From assembly GCF_024763615.1 (NCBI RefSeq), contig NC_077222.1, forward strand, positions 52,080,001-52,144,000: DNA of 64,000 nt. The letters are read 5' to 3'. The notes under the pieces are model-generated. The model was not told where the DNA came from and did not search any database. It worked only from the letters and a program-made list of their open reading frames with translations. This DNA is from Phlebotomus papatasi (Eukaryota; Arthropoda; Insecta; Diptera; Psychodidae). A program made the translations under genes and the position numbers. Below are positions 63,291 to 64,000 of the stretch, one piece after another (the stretch's first letter is position 1; each line of letters begins with the position of its first letter).

Positions 63291-64000
63291 CTTTCTTAGC
63301 AAAAAAGACTTGTCTGATGAAAAAAAGGAAAAATTAAACAATCTGAACAAACTTTCTGTCTGATAAGTCCGTATTACGGTTGAATCAGAGACCAAATTTT
63401 GCTTCTTTCTGTCCGGTTATACCATGCCAATCTGTTCTTTGCAAGGTTAAAGAGAGACACGTCAAGAGATCTGAAAAATACTCCTGATAGAACACTCCGA
63501 ACACTCCGTCTTCAACAAATTGTAGAAGATTTCTGGAGGAGAACGGTAAAGTAGTGATCGTGTCGTTCGTTACATTCCTCGCCGTTGGCAACCCTTCTTA
63601 TTACAATCTCAAGGTTAGCTCCTTGATCCACTTCAGAATGAGCGGTATGACACCCTAGCGCTATGTCATGGGTCGGCTCGGACTGCGGTAGTTGAGTCGG
63701 CGATACCCAAAAAGAAGGCAACCGCTTGTTGAAAGTAAGCGTCAGTAGTTCAAAATGGCTACAAAATCGACATTGATATTTTTTAGTTCTCACTTTGGGC
63801 ATTAAAAGAAGTCAATCTGATTTGCATTCAGTGATCATTGAGGCCATATTGTGCGTTCAAAATGAACAGCGAAACGTTGTTATTAGTCAACTTTGGTTGA
63901 CGCAGGATTTCCAAGATTATACTGCAGTAGGACTGTTGAGCTTAGAGAAGTTGGAAGGAGAAAGGCCGTCCTGACGAAGATTCCTCTACTCTAAGCTTTC
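63291..64000 (+). other. Right edge, GC-richer unassigned segment
   Basis: 63370-64000 is noticeably less AT-rich (CTCGGACTGCGGTAGTTGAG, GAAAGGCCGTCCTGACGAAG) and may be the margin of an LTR or other retroelement. Frames are broken and no domain is recognised. Confidence 0.4.

Overview
The window is AT-rich, intron-rich nuclear DNA from an insect, most likely a dipteran. The alpha-mannosidase II N-terminus, with its short arginine-rich tail, membrane anchor and stem, closely resembles the fruit-fly enzyme, and the large deubiquitinase matches fly puffyeye/human USP34. A nematoceran such as a sand fly would fit the repeat load, but I cannot prove the species.

Three protein-coding genes account for essentially all confident coding sequence. 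(1) 3698-20729 (+): the last eight exons (1199 codons) of a puf/USP34-type ubiquitin hydrolase; its catalytic part lies upstream of the window. (2) 48240-26412 (-): an aftiphilin-like adaptor of clathrin/AP-1 vesicles, five exons, about 1044 residues, apparently complete. One symmetrical 354-nt exon could be skipped without a frame change. (3) 54392-61908 (+): the first three coding exons (712 residues) of Golgi alpha-mannosidase II; the rest lies to the right. puf and aftiphilin converge on 21.9-26.2 kb. Aftiphilin and mannosidase II diverge from 48.3-54.4 kb.

Introns are either tiny (74-109 nt) or several kilobases, and the long ones are filled with mobile DNA. Recognisable pieces are a non-LTR reverse-transcriptase fragment (12.4-13.7 kb), a 5'-truncated RNase H-bearing non-LTR element with a 13-bp target duplication upstream of aftiphilin (48.7-50.3 kb), a Tc1-type transposase C-terminus (17.8 kb), a pogo-like transposase remnant (29.7 kb) and tRNA-derived SINEs with target duplications. 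There are also many non-autonomous inverted-repeat elements. Several families share ends of the form TA-GGG(G/T)AA and TA target duplications, and they are repeatedly nested, in one place three deep (42765-43814). Very long palindromes, two inverted satellites, a modular repeat with GGGGCGC ends, and hairpins with paired base changes complete the picture.

The genes have no common pathway beyond general membrane traffic: aftiphilin works at the trans-Golgi network and endosomes, mannosidase II in the medial Golgi, and puf/USP34 is a nuclear and cytoplasmic deubiquitinase. I found no CRISPR array, no bacterial-type operon and no convincing functional tRNA or rRNA.
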